Made by a program: the position numbers and the translations under genes. A model generated the notes under the pieces. It saw only the letters and a list, made by a program, of their open reading frames with translations, ran no database searches and was not told where the DNA came from. Positions 24,495-37,044 of a stretch of 64,000 nt of DNA are shown here, piece by piece. The stretch is from Argentina anserina. Its lineage: Eukaryota; Streptophyta; Magnoliopsida; Rosales; Rosaceae. Numbering within the stretch: position 1 is the stretch's first letter; every line of letters begins with the position of its first letter. Location of the stretch: contig NC_065877.1 of NCBI RefSeq assembly GCF_933775445.1, positions 30,194,001 through 30,258,000 on the forward strand. The letters run 5' to 3'.

Positions 24495-25695
24495 CTAGGT
24501 GTTTGCAACTGGTTCGTCAATGTTTGGGCACTTAGTTTGCACACAGGTCAAGTATTCATCATGGTCCATCAGGTTATTCAGCTCCTCTCTGCTGCTCATT
24601 TCTACCTTCATGAGCCAACCATCTTCATATGCGCTTGCATTTACCTGCACGGTAATTCCATCAAAAATGTATTGAAACACAAGCACGCCGGTGAATGCTT
24701 GAAGTAGACTATAGTGGATTGAGATTGGCAACAATTCTCAGTTTCTGAAAAGAATGATGGTGAATTTCAATACTGGGGACTGGGGAGGCGACTCTTGGCC
24801 CAACAAGAAATCATTTGACCAATGTACCAATTTGCAAGGTGTTACATGATTATACTGCCGCATACTAGATGGCAGCACTAACATATATGTCAAGACTCAA
24901 GACTGTGTCAACTACATCAAAGTGAATAAGGACTATGCTTGCCAAAGCTCGGAAGTATAGAGGCAATAGAGCTGTTGAATCAGACTCGACTAATCAGATA
25001 CTCTTTAAATGATCAATGAAAGCGGTTATAAACTTATAATTACCAAAGCAGCAGAAGTACGAAGCTTTTCATTCACTTCAACTACATTGCCAGAGAGAGG
25101 AGAGTGGAGGCCCTTGCTAGCTTTGACAGAATCAACAGTACCACATATGGCGCCTTGTGCTACATTTTCACCGGCATCAGGCAGTTCAACATGAATAATA
25201 TCACCCAAGTGCTTCTGAGCATGGTCACTCAACCCTATCGTGGCCACCTTCCCATCATCTCTCGCCCACTCATGCGACTTGGCATACTTTAAACCCTTCA
25301 CAACTGAAGATACACACAACACATATCACAAATTAAGGAAATCCGCTTTTGAGCATATATATGATTAATGATTTTAAGGAAATCATTGAAGATTTCACTA
25401 CTTAGGTAAAAGCTTAATTATATATAAGTTAACTATAACTGCTTCCTGAGAATACACATGAGGTACCTCCCCAGAAAGCTAGCACTAAATCAGACAGGGC
25501 AATCCCATGACAGAATATGAAACAGAAGCTTATTTATACAGACAAGATCAAAACACCAAAAATCTAAGATTCTTGTACTCGGATCCATATATACAAAAAC
25601 ATACCAGAAGAAAAGCCTCTAGAGGAAGGAACTGAGGTGTTCATGTTCATCAAATACACAGAAGCCCTGGTTGCACAAAACATACTCAATGCCAT
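24495..25695 (-). CDS. GCSH: Glycine cleavage system H protein, mitochondrial, divergent copy
   Basis: The H protein carries lipoate that shuttles the aminomethyl group between the P, T and L proteins of the mitochondrial glycine decarboxylase complex (photorespiration, one-carbon supply). Exons 25695-25605, 25303-25044 and 24644-24495 give 166 residues. Residues 1-30 (MALSMFCATRASVYLMNMNT and on to RGFSS) form a mitochondrial presequence ending like other H proteins. The core has LKYAKSHEW, ATIGLSDHAQKHLGDIIHVE and the lipoyl-lysine site VDSVKASKG. The end has YEDGWLMKVE. Oddities: the site reads GTVDSVKA rather than the usual GAVESVKA, and the usual acidic FCEEED-type tail is replaced by one rich in Cys and Pro ending VANT. 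Upstream, TATA-like strings at 25822-25830 and a G-box CACGTG at 25831-25836 may serve it. A functional minor paralogue is most likely. Confidence 0.9.
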
Positions 25696-26090
25696 CACTC
25701 TCTGTGCCTTCCGGAGTCTTTATATAATTATATATAGAGACAACGTATACGATATCGATCAGATATGAAGCTGCACCGCTACAGTAGCTTCTTACCGTCA
25801 CTGCAAGTACTTGACAGTGCAGATATATAACACGTGTCTAGGGAACTCTGTGTATGGAAATGACGTGCCAAGTAATGGTGCATGGTATCACTCATCATCA
25901 CAGAGCCAATAATATCAAGTACGAGGCTCGCGGATGAGGCTGCAGCTAATATTGGATATTCTATATATCGATGATCAGTTGTTATAAGTAATTACTTAAT
26001 GATAACTAGCTAGAAGATAGCAAGCAGTCTTAATTGGTCGTTGATCATCGTATGCATATGAATGGATGATCACCATTTGCGTCGGAAAAA

Positions 26091-26263
26091 CAAATATGAA
26101 ATAATTGACGACTTGAATATGGTTTGAGGCAGTTTTATATGGTTGATTCTGCGCGCCAGTTTCACTATTTCAGCCAGACCTAGTTTAAAAATAGTGAAGT
26201 CAGCAGAATCAAGCTTATAAAACTGTCTCAAATCTTATTCAAGTTGTCAATTATTCATATTTG
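26091..26263 (+). ncRNA. Candidate long hairpin RNA (possible young MIR locus or MITE)
   Basis: An imperfect inverted repeat. The left arm from 26091 (caaatatgaaataattgacg and on) matches the reverse complement of the right arm ending at 26263 over about 62 bp. It has one bulged base and few mismatches, several of which are G:U-compatible. After an asymmetric bulge the stem resumes (tttcactattt against aaatagtgaa) and closes in a loop of about 20 nt. A TATA-like tctatatatc lies at 25957-25966. No target-site duplication is obvious, and no known mature miRNA was recognised. It may be expressed from either strand. Confidence 0.4.
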
Positions 26264-26635
26264 ATTCTTGAACGCCAATGTAAGCACCCATTCATACGTT
26301 GGAGAACAGTGCATGTAGCTGATCTGATCAACAACCCATTTAGACTGCCGTCTTCTTTTTTGATTCGGCCAGATTTTGAGTAGTTTGGTTGACTTGGTTT
26401 CCAACTTACAAGTCTCAAACAACTAGTCAAACATGTTTGGCCGGCTCTAGTTGATTTGATTAGTCTCAAACATTCTTCTTCAATATCAATACTACGTAGC
26501 TAGCTAATTAGTCTCCTTTCTTGTGCCATCTAACATCATGATCTCCAATGTAAAATTTCCATTAGTGAGATACTGCCATATATATTGGTATCTATTATTA
26601 CCATATATCGATCAGGCTCTATTATGATTTCACAA

Positions 26636-27486
26636 CTCACAAGAGCACAAATTTAGGTCTTAATCATATGTGTCAAGTCTAGTCACATAGACACATCATA
26701 TCATTTTTAAAATTATACAACATCATTGTTAAGTAAAAAGACTATCAAATCCTTTCAAATTTAATAGTTATTATTTATTTTGAAAATATCTATCTATTGG
26801 TTATAATTTGTTCTTTACATTTGACTTCATTTTTTTCTTAATTAAATTTGATTACTTAATGATAATTTCTTACTTCTCTAGTTACAAGGATCTCATGAAT
26901 TTAATTAATATCTTAATATATTTTCTTTCTATATTTAGATCTTTTGACTTTCTTTAATTTACTAGTTAGTGCAAATGTGCAAGGAAATAAACTTCTTCAT
27001 AAATAAAATACGATTTCAATATGAATTTTGTTAGAATTTCACAATATATTTAGTGCAAATTATATATTCAAATTATATATTTTGTAGATGATTTATATGT
27101 AGGCCTTATATATATGGTATATTCATATGTATTCACATATTCAAAACAAATATGCATTTAAAAACAAAATTTAACCATCTTTTTTCTTTCTTTACGGGAG
27201 TTTATTTGTTTTTTTTTGTAATCAAAGAAAAAAAAGTTGAAGAACAAATATTTGAGAAAAATATATTGAGAAAAAAATAGAACTCAAATATATGGAATAA
27301 AATATGGTTTTTAGATATTTTCAAAAAAATAATAACCATTATATTTTGAAATGATTTGATGGTCTTTCTACTTAACAATAATATTATATAAATTTGGAAA
27401 AGATATGATGTGTCTATATAACTAAGCTTGACACATAGGATTAAGACCTTTGAGGCCTATATTTTGAAGGCCAACAATCATTTTCC
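26636..27486. mobile_element. Element with long terminal inverted repeats, possibly Mutator-like
   Basis: The left part (aggtcttaatcatatgtgtcaa at 26656 and on, through caaatcctttcaaatt near 26760) is an inverted copy of the right part ending cctttgaggcc near 27450. The arms are about 130-150 bp and roughly 80 percent similar. The 9-mer atttcacaa occurs at 26627-26635 and 27487-27495, which fits a Mutator-type target duplication. The outermost 30-45 bp of the two ends do not match each other, so the exact borders are uncertain. The interior is AT-rich and noncoding. Confidence 0.5.
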
Positions 27487-27499
27487 ATTTCACAATTAA

Positions 27500-29439
27500 G
27501 CAGGAAAGTAATTGATCGATTGATTGTTTGAATGAAGCTTAACATATGATGCCAGATCTTAATTGTACATTGATGAAGTGTAAATATGATGCTGCTAACA
27601 TCAGTTATGTACGCAAAAGGAGGTAGCTAGGTGTTGGTGAAACACTCTCTAGATTAGGCTTTTGTTATATAATATGTACGTGTTACAACAGCTTGATGCC
27701 TCACGTAATTATGCGTTCCAACTTGTCAATATCTAGCAATTATTCACAGTAGCCAGGTACCATTAGTAGCCAGCTTATGTACCTTCTTTTTACATGTAAA
27801 GTAATTAACTAACAGCTAATTGATACCAAATTCTGGTGTCCATTTACTAGTACTCGTAGCAGGTAGAACTATATGCCAATCCTTCTTGAACCACCTCAGG
27901 TAATGCATGAATATGGGCACAATCGTCACACAGAATGCTTCAGATCGTACATTAGGGCGGGATATCACATTTCTTGTTGAACAAGCTATTATTAATTTTC
28001 GTTTTGTAATCTTTATTGATGATTTCGTTTATAGATGATGTTGTAGTAACGTAGTTTTGTAATGATTCGAGAACATTTATTTTCATACTTGAATGTTTTG
28101 TGTTAAGTTTACTCTTAAACAAAGAAAAGACATGCTGAACAACTTGTTGGCCTACCATGTTATGTTATATTAGAAGAAGAATGATCAACGATTCATATAA
28201 ACTAAGTGTAGGACTAGGACCAATGTGCCCGAGAGAAATTAGATTTGTTCAAAAAGTTAGAAAAAACGTTGAAGCCAAAAAGAAAAGGCGGGGAAAATGT
28301 CGCAAATGGGCCAAAGAAAGACAGCGGAGGTGATGCTGGCACGCCTGGAAGGGCGGTTTGGTCGGTCGGGATATGGCCGCCACTCACAGTCCTACCAAAA
28401 GCCAATATTTCTTTTTGAATTATACACAAAATGACTTGCTTGGCCTTATTTCTAAGTCTGTGTTCTCACACCTAGCATTATGATATTCAGATGCATGTTC
28501 TGATTTTCATAAGAAAAAGAAATCAAGACTTCATTCTAAATAGGGCCACTTGAAAAGGAGTCGATGAGCTATTTCATGAGGTAACACATCATGTCTTCCC
28601 CACTACCATGAGCATCCAGAGGAAACTATATTACAAGTTCTACAAGCTATTAAGGAAAGTGGTATATGAGGTCAACTATTAGTTGCTTCAATTATCTTTT
28701 CTTTATTACGTTACAAGATGGAGAACTTTGCAAATGTATACGACTCTATTGGAACTTGAGGCATAGAGGCACGCCAAGGTTTCCAAAGATGATTGAATGA
28801 TTGATCGTCATAAAATTTCGTTTACAAAGGTTTATGAGAAAAGGGATCCTAGGAGTGTTGGAGTACTACACATGTGGGAGATTACACTAGTTATTTCACA
28901 ACAACAAATATACCACACATGCACTAACACAAAGATGCGATGTTGGGAAGAACCATGATGCTACAATGCCTACCAATTGTGTTTAACGTCCTTGATATTT
29001 ACATTTTTGAGTGTTACTATGCAATTTCATTTTATAACGTCACTAATTACTAATATGTTATTTATGATGATATGATTTCTCCATTTGAAACATGCAAAAC
29101 TTTAACTACACATCGTTTGTCAAAACAATGGATCTCCAAATCAACAAGCTTCAAAACATTAGATTTCAACTGATTTCTAGGTATCCAAAACTGTAAAAAA
29201 AAACACAAGAAAATATGCTTCCAAATATAAAACAGAAAAATCCAAACCCCATTTATAGTCCATCCAAACCAAATCAAATTTGCAGAACATTATAGTATGC
29301 TCTGGTCGGCATTGTAATTAAAATCAAATCGAAAGGCAAGAGTTGCGAACAGAGCAAAGTTTGCAACTCTCCGATTGCCTGCCTATTCATCAAGCCCCCA
29401 CATACAAAGTGGACCCTTATACTCCTCGATCCCTCTTCT
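27500..29439. other. Intergenic region upstream of the coiled-coil gene, nothing recognised
   Basis: About 1.9 kb of mostly AT-rich DNA. A GC-richer patch lies at 28260-28390. No conserved frame, RNA gene or bounded repeat could be supported. Confidence 0.45.
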
Positions 29440-31449
29440 AATATAAAAACCAAGAATCTCTCTCTCATTTGCTTTGTCTTATATTTTCATCATCGTCTTC
29501 TCCTAATCACTCCCATTTCAGTTTTGTTTTCCGAGACATTTTCCAGTGTTTCGTAAAACAGACAACAAAACACAATAAGCTTCCCAGATATCTAAGCAAG
29601 ACAAGCAATCATCTTCATCAGGTAAAACCTGATCACTTATTCTTCTACATATGTTTATATTCCTGCTCTGTTTTCTGGGTTACTTACTGTTTCTGGTTTC
29701 GCTGTTTCATGTTGTAATGATTCATGTGTAGAGTTGATGTGGTGTTTGATCTTGTCTTTGTTGATTTAAGTATCAAGTTTTGATCTTTATGTGAGTTTGA
29801 TATCTGGGTGACTGATCATATAGGTGTGGTTTGAAACTAAGCATTTGATCTTTGTTGTGTGGATTAGATCATCATTTGTTATCAAAGTTTTTGTCTTGAA
29901 AGGATTTGGAAGAATCCCATTACATTGATCATGGATCAGTGGAAGCTCCAAGTTCATTTGGGATTGGTTTACTCTTGTTTGACCAGTACTAGCTTTGAGA
30001 TCTTTGTTCAAGGAAGGGAACTGAATCTGTAAATTCTAAATTGATATATTTACGGTTTTTTTATTTGTTTTTATTGAGGTGTGTTTGGTTGGGATTTTAT
30101 TCGTCAGCTGTATAATTAGATCGAAGTATTAAATTTTAATAAAGTATGAAATTACCAGTTTTATTACATTATTACTAATCTTGATTCATCCCCTCAATTA
30201 GTGGAATTTCTAAGATCATTATCATATTGTAGACTTGGGCACCCTTTTCTCCTTTTTTTCCTATTTGTCAGTCATAATTGATATGCCTCCTTTTCTTTTA
30301 GAAGAGATATAAAAAAAATTGATCTTTCAGTTCTCTGATTATTTGTGTTTGTTAGAGAGCCAAAAGTGATCAAGGCCATGCCAAAAATCAAAATTAGAAA
30401 AAATGAAAATGATGGCTAAGCTACCTGTCTATGCAGCTTTAAGACCATTGAAAGATTCTTTGGACCCTTTTTTTTCCTGAACTTTTTTTTTGTCATAAAT
30501 TTAGATTTCTAGAAAGAAAACAGTTCAAGTAAGATGGGGGTTTGTGACCTGTCCATTCAAATAAACAAAGGATCAAAACAAATTAAAGGATGGGAGTGCC
30601 TACCATGGAAGCAGGCTCCACCCACTATGATTCAATTTTGATGTATTTGAAAATTTCACAAATGTTTTTCTTATATTTATCAATTATTTCCTCGCCGCAA
30701 TGGAAACTGCTTGAATTTCACCTGAAATGTCGAAACTAAAATGTGTCATTTTCTTCTGTTTACATCAATTGGATCGTGAAATGGTGCAAGCTTATATTAT
30801 ATATGATCAGTTGTGTTCATGTATATATAGCTTCAATGAAGAAGCTCGGGTCCCACTGACTGTGAGATGGATCCACATGAAATCATCACATGGTAGATCA
30901 CACCAACCAAATTTAGAGAATAATTTTTAACCCTCCTAATTTTCTTTACTTTTACCTCAAATTTTTCACTAATAACAAACGATATGATTTTGTTTTTGCA
31001 TTTTTTAAATTATTTTTATTTTTTATTTTTCTTTTACCTAAATAAAATGACTTGGAAATTTAGAAAATAATTGAGTGAAAGAAAATAAATCTGTTGAAAA
31101 GATATTGATGGGCTACCACTATGATTTAGGGTGGGCAACCCTGTTTGGGGTACCATGTCAAGTGTCAAGTGTCAAGTGTCAAGTTGTTTGTTTTTGCTTG
31201 GAACACAAATCAAACATGGTACGAATGGGTACTGTTTTTTTCATGTAATTACAGATCAGCCCTCTATCATGCTGTACCTTTGCAACATGATCATATGTTA
31301 GGGTACCACTATAATTTAACTAATTGGTTCCATCCAAAACAAGAACTGTTGTTTGATTTATATCATTACATGTAACAAGATTGAAGTAGATCATGATGTT
31401 CTTTTAAATTTCAGAGAAGCAAGAAGAGTAGCTGAACATTTGTTGCAGT
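29440..31449 (+). promoter_or_regulatory. Leader exon and 1.8-kb leader intron of the coiled-coil gene
   Basis: A TATA-like atataaaaa lies at 29441-29449. A leader exon ends CATCAG at 29621 before GTAAAA. The intron ends TTTCAG at 31414, and 35 nt of leader precede the ATG at 31450. The start of the intron (29622-30000) is T-rich, as is usual for plant leader introns. No gene lies inside it. Confidence 0.6.
31154..31184. repeat. Short tandem repeat of gtcaagt
   Basis: Four near-identical copies of a 7-bp unit (gtcaagt) within the leader intron of the coiled-coil gene. Slippage product; no function suggested. Confidence 0.8.
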
Positions 31450-34400
31450 ATGGATGAAACACAAGTGACTGAAGTGAGTGCAGAGATCCCAGTGAAGGCC
31501 GTTGAAGAAGCTGAGACTAATGAAAAGGTAATTTGCATCATGTGTTTTATGATTTATACCTTTTTCAAGGATTCATTTCATTTCTTAAAATCTGAATAGG
31601 ATTTGAGTGTTGATTCGGATGATTTTATACAGGTGACAAATGGGGACGTCCTACTGTTTGAAAAAGAAGGAAAGAAAGACGAGGATGAAGCGAACTTCGA
31701 TGGAGAGTTCATCAAAGTTGAGAAGGAATCACTAACTGAAAAGACATTGGCGGGGGAGGACAGCAAGCCATCTATTATTGAGAGAAGCACAAGCAATTCA
31801 AGCAGGGAGTTATTAGAAGCGCGGGAGAAGATGAGTGAACTTGAGGTAGAGAATGAAAGATTGGCTGGTGTGTTGAAGCAATCAGAGTCGGAGAATTCTG
31901 AGCTGAAGAGTGAGGCCTTACTTACAAAGGAGAAGCTTGAAGAAAGTGGAAAGAAGAACAAGGAGCTGGAACTCAGCCACAAGAAATTGCAAGAGCAGAT
32001 CACTGAAGCTGAGGAGAAATATAGTTCACAACTCAGTGTTTTGCAAGAGGCATTGCAAACTCAAGAAGAAAAGCACAAGGATCTTATTGGGGTGAAGGAA
32101 TCTTTTGATGGTCTAAGCCTCGAGCTTGAAAACTCAAGAAAGAGGATGCAGGAGCTGGAGCAAGAGCTGCAGAGTTCTGCTGGTGAGATGCAGAAGTTTG
32201 AGGAGCTGCACAAGCAAAGTGGTTCACACGCCGAGTCTGAGACAAAGAGGGCCTTGGAGTTCGAGAAGCTGCTTGAAGTAGCAAAATTGAGTGCTAAAGA
32301 AATGGAAGACCAGATGGGTTCTATTCAAGAAGAACTTAAGAGATTGTATGACAAGATTGCCGAAGATGAAAAAGTGAAGGAAGCACTTCAGTCTGCTGCT
32401 GCTGAGCTTTCTGCTGTCCAAGAGGAACTCGTTCTGTCAAAGTCCCAAGGCGCAGACTTGGAGCAACGACTTTCTGATAAGGAAGCTCTTATAAGTGAAT
32501 TAACCGGGGAATTGGACTTGAAAAAGGCTTCTGAGTCTCAAGTGAGGGAAGACATTTCAGCTCTTGAGAGTCTGTTTGCCTCAGTCAAACAAGATCTTCA
32601 GGCAAAGGTTGCTGAGTTGGAAGAAATCAAGCTAAAGCTGCAGGAGGAATCAAGTGCCAAGGAATTGGTTGAAGCTGCGAAAAAAACCCATGAAGAACAG
32701 GTTGTAGTTGTACAGGAGAAGTTGGCTGTAGTTACTAAAGAAAAAGAAGCAGTGGAAGCAGCCGTGGCCGATCTCACTGGTAATGTACAGCTGATGAAGG
32801 AGTTGTGCAGTGATCTTGAAGAAAAATTGAAGCTTTCGGAGGAGAATTTTGGAAAAACAGATTCTCTATTGTCTGAAGCTTTGTCGAACAATGTAGAGCT
32901 TGAACAGAAGTTGAAGTCATTGGAGGTGCTACATAGTGAATCAGGAGCTGCACATGCAACTGCTACTCAAAGAAGTCTTGAGCTTGAGGGTATTATTCAA
33001 TCCTCAACTGCAGCAGCAGAAGAAGTGAAATTGCAATTGACAGAGCTTCATACACGATTTATATCAGTGGAACAAAAGAATGTAGAGCTGGAGCAACAAT
33101 TAAATTTGGTAGAGTCAAACAAAGGAGTAGCTGAGAGAAATTTGGAAGAACTTTCTGAAAAGAGATCAGTTCTCACTGCAACATTGGGAGAAGTTGAGGC
33201 AGAAAAAAATCAGCTGAGCAGTCAAGTTCAAGAATTCCAAGAGAAAATAACACAGCTGGAATCTGCCTTAAACCAGTCATCTTTGCATAATGAGGAGCTT
33301 CAGGAGCAATTGAAGATTTCCACTGAGAAATGCTCTGAACATGAAGGCAAAGCCACTACAATTCATCAGCGAAGCCTGGAACTCGAAGATTTGATCCAAG
33401 TGTCTCATTCCAAAGTGGAGGATGCTAGTAAAAAGGCGAGTGAGCTGGAGTTGTTACTTGAAACTGAGAAGTATAGAATTCAAGAGCTTGAGGAACAAAT
33501 AAGCACATTGGAAAAGAAATGTGAGGATGCTGAAGCAGATTCAAAGAAGTATTCGAACAACGTGTCTGAACTCGCTTCTGAACTTGAGGCATTCCAAGAA
33601 AAAGCATCTAGCCTTGAAGTTGCACTGAAGACGGCAAATGACAAGGAAAGGGAGTTGACAGAATCCTTGAATATTGCTACTGAAGAGAAGAAATTGTTAG
33701 AAGATGCATCAAAGAGCTCGACTGAGAAGTATTCAGAAGCGGAGAATTTAGTGGAAGTCTTGAAGAATGAATTAAGTGAAACTAAAGAGAAATTGATGAA
33801 AATCGAAATTGATCTTGAGGCTGCTGGAATCAGAGAAGGTGAGGTCATAGAGAAACTCAAGTTGGCAGAGGATCAACTCGAGCAACATAGCAAAGTGATA
33901 GAGCAGACATCATCAAGAAACTTAGAACTTAAATCTCTACACGAATCCCTGTCGAGGGATTCAGAGATTAAACTCCAAGAAGCAATAGGAAACTTTAGTA
34001 ACAGGGATTCTGAGGCAAAATCTCTTGCTGAGAAACTTACTATTCTTGAAGATCAGGTGAAGGCTTATGAAGAGAAAGTTGCTGCGGCAGCTGAAAAATC
34101 TGCATCTTTGAAAGAAGAATTGGATATCAGTTTGAGTAAATTGGCTTCTTCAGAAAGCGCAAATGAAGAACTCCGAAAACAGATCTTGGAAGCAGAAGAC
34201 AAAGCTTCTCAATCATTCTCAGAAAATGAAATGTTGGTTGGGACTAATGTTCAGCTGAAAAGCAAGATTGATGAATTACAAGAATTGTTGAACTCTGCTC
34301 TATCTGATAAAGAAGCCACTACTGGACAGCTTGTTTCCCACAAGAGTACTATTGAGGAGTTAACAGAGAAACACTCAAGAGCCTTTGATCTCCATTCTGT

Positions 34401-36120
34401 TGCCGAAGCCCGCATTCTGGAATTAGAAGCCCAAATAAAGGTTCATGAAGAGCGGGCTGTAGAATTGTCTGCAGTTTCTGAAACTACTAAAGTACAGCTA
34501 GAAGAGGCTCTCTTGAAGCTAAAGCAACTTGAGAATATTGTTGAGGAACTACAAACTAAGTTGACTCACTCTGAAGAAGAGAGCAGAAAGCTAGCCGAGG
34601 CAAATGTTAAGCTTACAGATGAAGTGTCTGTATATGAGTCCAAAGTGAGTGATCTAGAAGCTAAATTATCTGCCACCATCCTTGAGAAGGATGAGACAGT
34701 TGAACAACTTCAGACTGCACAAAAGACTATAGAAGAGTTAACGCAGCAGCTTTCTTCTGAAGGGCAAAAATTACAATCTCAGGTTTGCAGTCAGCCTTTT
34801 TATTTGTATATAATTTAATATAATGAATCTTTTCTACATAATACTCTCAGTGATTGATTTGTTGCTTTCCAGTCCTGCAATATTTTGAAAATCTATATGT
34901 TTTTGTTACAGATATCATCGGTTATGGATGAGAATAACCTTCTTAATGAACTGCATCAAAGTACTAAGAAAGAACTTCAGCAAGTGATATCACAGCTTGA
35001 AGAACAACTGCAGGAACACAAAGCAGGAGGAGATGCTCTAAAATCTGAGATTGAAAATCTCAAGGCTGAGGTTGCCGAAAAACCCTTGTTACAGAAGTCT
35101 CTTGAGAAACTCGAAGAACAGTTGGTGAAAGCTGAAGCTCAACTAGTGAAAGAGGTAGACTAATATCAATTGCAACAATCAACTAAATCGACATGCAAGA
35201 TTTTATTATCCTGTATTATTTGGTTCTGATTTCGATGACGGTATTGTAGGTTGAAACCGTCAAGGCAGCTGCTGTGGCTAGGGAAGCCGAGTTGACTTCA
35301 AAATTGGAGGATCATGCAATAAAGGTCCACGATAGAGATGCATTAAATGAGCAAGTACTACACCTTCAGAGGGAGTTAGAATTTGCTCAGACCGCTGTTT
35401 CTGAAAAGGTAAGGCAATACTCATCATATAAGAGTATAACTTTATAAGGCTGTTTGTACTTTACTATAAGATGTTTATTGCTTGGAGAGCTGCTAATTGT
35501 TCAGACCAAACAAAGTATCATATCTTATGTCTATATATAATGTTGTGCCTGATGAAATTATCTTGTTTGGATTCCCAACAACAGAAAGAAGCAGATTCTC
35601 AAAAGGACTTGGAACGAGAAGCGGCATTGAAGCATTCTCTTGAACAACTTGAAGCTAAGAACAAGGAAGTCGCACTTCTAGACAAGCAAGTCAAAGACCT
35701 TGAGCAAAAATTACAGCTTTCTGATGCCAATATAACTGAAAGGGTATGTTTATACCTAGTCCCCATCAAAACTTCATGTATATACCAAATGCAAACAGAT
35801 CGGCACGCACAAAATTACTAGAATCATGAAGCAAAGTCTTCCAGCAAAGAAGTTGTATAGGTACTTATATTTAAATCTTGTTGCAGGGTGATATCTCAGG
35901 ATTGGAAGTGAAATCCCGGGACATTGGATCAACCCTTTCATCTCCATCGAAAAGGAAGAGTAAGAAGAAGTCCGAAGCAAAAACTTCTGCTCCAACATCA
36001 TCCTCATCAGAGAGCCTTGCTCACACTGCTGATGCCTCCCCTATGATGACCATTAAGGTCGTACTCGGAGTGGCTCTGGTGTCTGTCATCCTTGGCATAG
36101 TTCTTGGGAAAAGTTATTAG
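31450..36120 (+). CDS. Tail-anchored long coiled-coil protein (PICC/PICL-like)
   Basis: Six coding exons: 31450-31527, 31600-34782, 34912-35154, 35250-35408, 35585-35743 and 35887-36120, all phase 0, giving 1351 residues (Arabidopsis PICC is about 1330). It begins MDETQVTEVSAEIPVKAVEE. Residues about 70-1270 are almost continuous heptad-pattern coiled coil, rich in Glu, Lys, Leu and Ser. A Ser/Lys-rich linker (SKKKSEAKTSA) follows, then one membrane segment at the very C-terminus (MMTIKVVLGVALVSVILGIV, ending LGKSY), as expected for a tail-anchored endoplasmic-reticulum protein. The family includes At2g32240 (PICC, linked to immune responses) and At1g05320. Weak similarity to myosin tails only reflects the coiled coil. 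It converges with the hAT-derived gene downstream. Confidence 0.9.
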
Positions 36121-37044
36121 CTTTTGTGTATTGTGGTCTTGGTTTTACTTTTACCTCTCAGGTTTTGGTTTATATTTTCCACTTGGCATAATTTATGCTC
36201 ATCTGGTTGAAAGCTTTTGTTTTTATGCTTTCAAGCTTATAGTTTTTGAGGTTTTTGGTCGGGGAGGTTATTTTGATGCCTATATCCCTTGCATGTTTGC
36301 GAAGCAAAACACAGTTAATTCATGTATTGTTATTCAAGCTTGTATCTAATTTTCGATTGGGTTGCTGGTGCTTTTAGAAATATTGTTTTCACAGCTTCTT
36401 CGAGTACTACTTAAAATTCACCTGTTGATGAAATTTTCTTAAACATATTTCAGTTGGCCAGGGACGCTATAAAAAGGTTTTACATTTGTCTCAAATTTAA
36501 GATAAAATTAGTAAAAATAGAGTGAAATGCGATCGTACAGGTCAACAATATCATACAAGATACTTAAAAATGAAATGCTGAAGTATCAGTGTGCCCTAGT
36601 TTTGCCACTATCAGTGCCCAGGAGATCCCCAACCAACAAAGCTGTGAGGTTCTGGGAGCAAAAGAAATGACGACACAAGCAACAGGTCTGTTATAATATG
36701 TCATTTTACAAAAAGTATAGTGTCCTCAAACAAATGTGCAGATATTGTGAAAATAATTCCTGGAACCTTTAATCACCACCAGAATGATAGATCAGAGTGA
36801 GTTGGTTTGCTTTTTTTGTATATCGATCTAATAAGTAGACTAGTTCTATTTATTGACTCAACTCTTAAGAGCATCATGGTGATCAGCAACTTCTACAGGA
36901 ATACTACTATATTTTTTTAAAGAGAGTATATTTACACATGTTACTTTGTTACAGTACCTTCTTTGATGGATCTGAAGGTAAGGGGTCATTAATAGTAAAG
37001 ATTGTCAGATTGTGTATGAAGTCTGGCCCATCAGCTTAGGGACA
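36121..37044. other. Convergent 3' region between the coiled-coil and hAT-derived genes
   Basis: It contains both 3' UTRs. No further gene or bounded repeat was recognised. Confidence 0.45.

Noticed and set aside
26143..26163. Resemblance of ttgattctgcgcgccagttt in the hairpin arm to miR171
   Set aside because: It needs a gap and several mismatches and lies on the 5' arm, whereas miR171 comes from the 3' arm. Treated as coincidence.
31578..33860. Several antisense frames of 60-140 codons opposite the coiled-coil gene
   Set aside because: They are Ser/Phe/Leu-rich shadows caused by the Glu/Lys-rich coding strand. No domains or signals.
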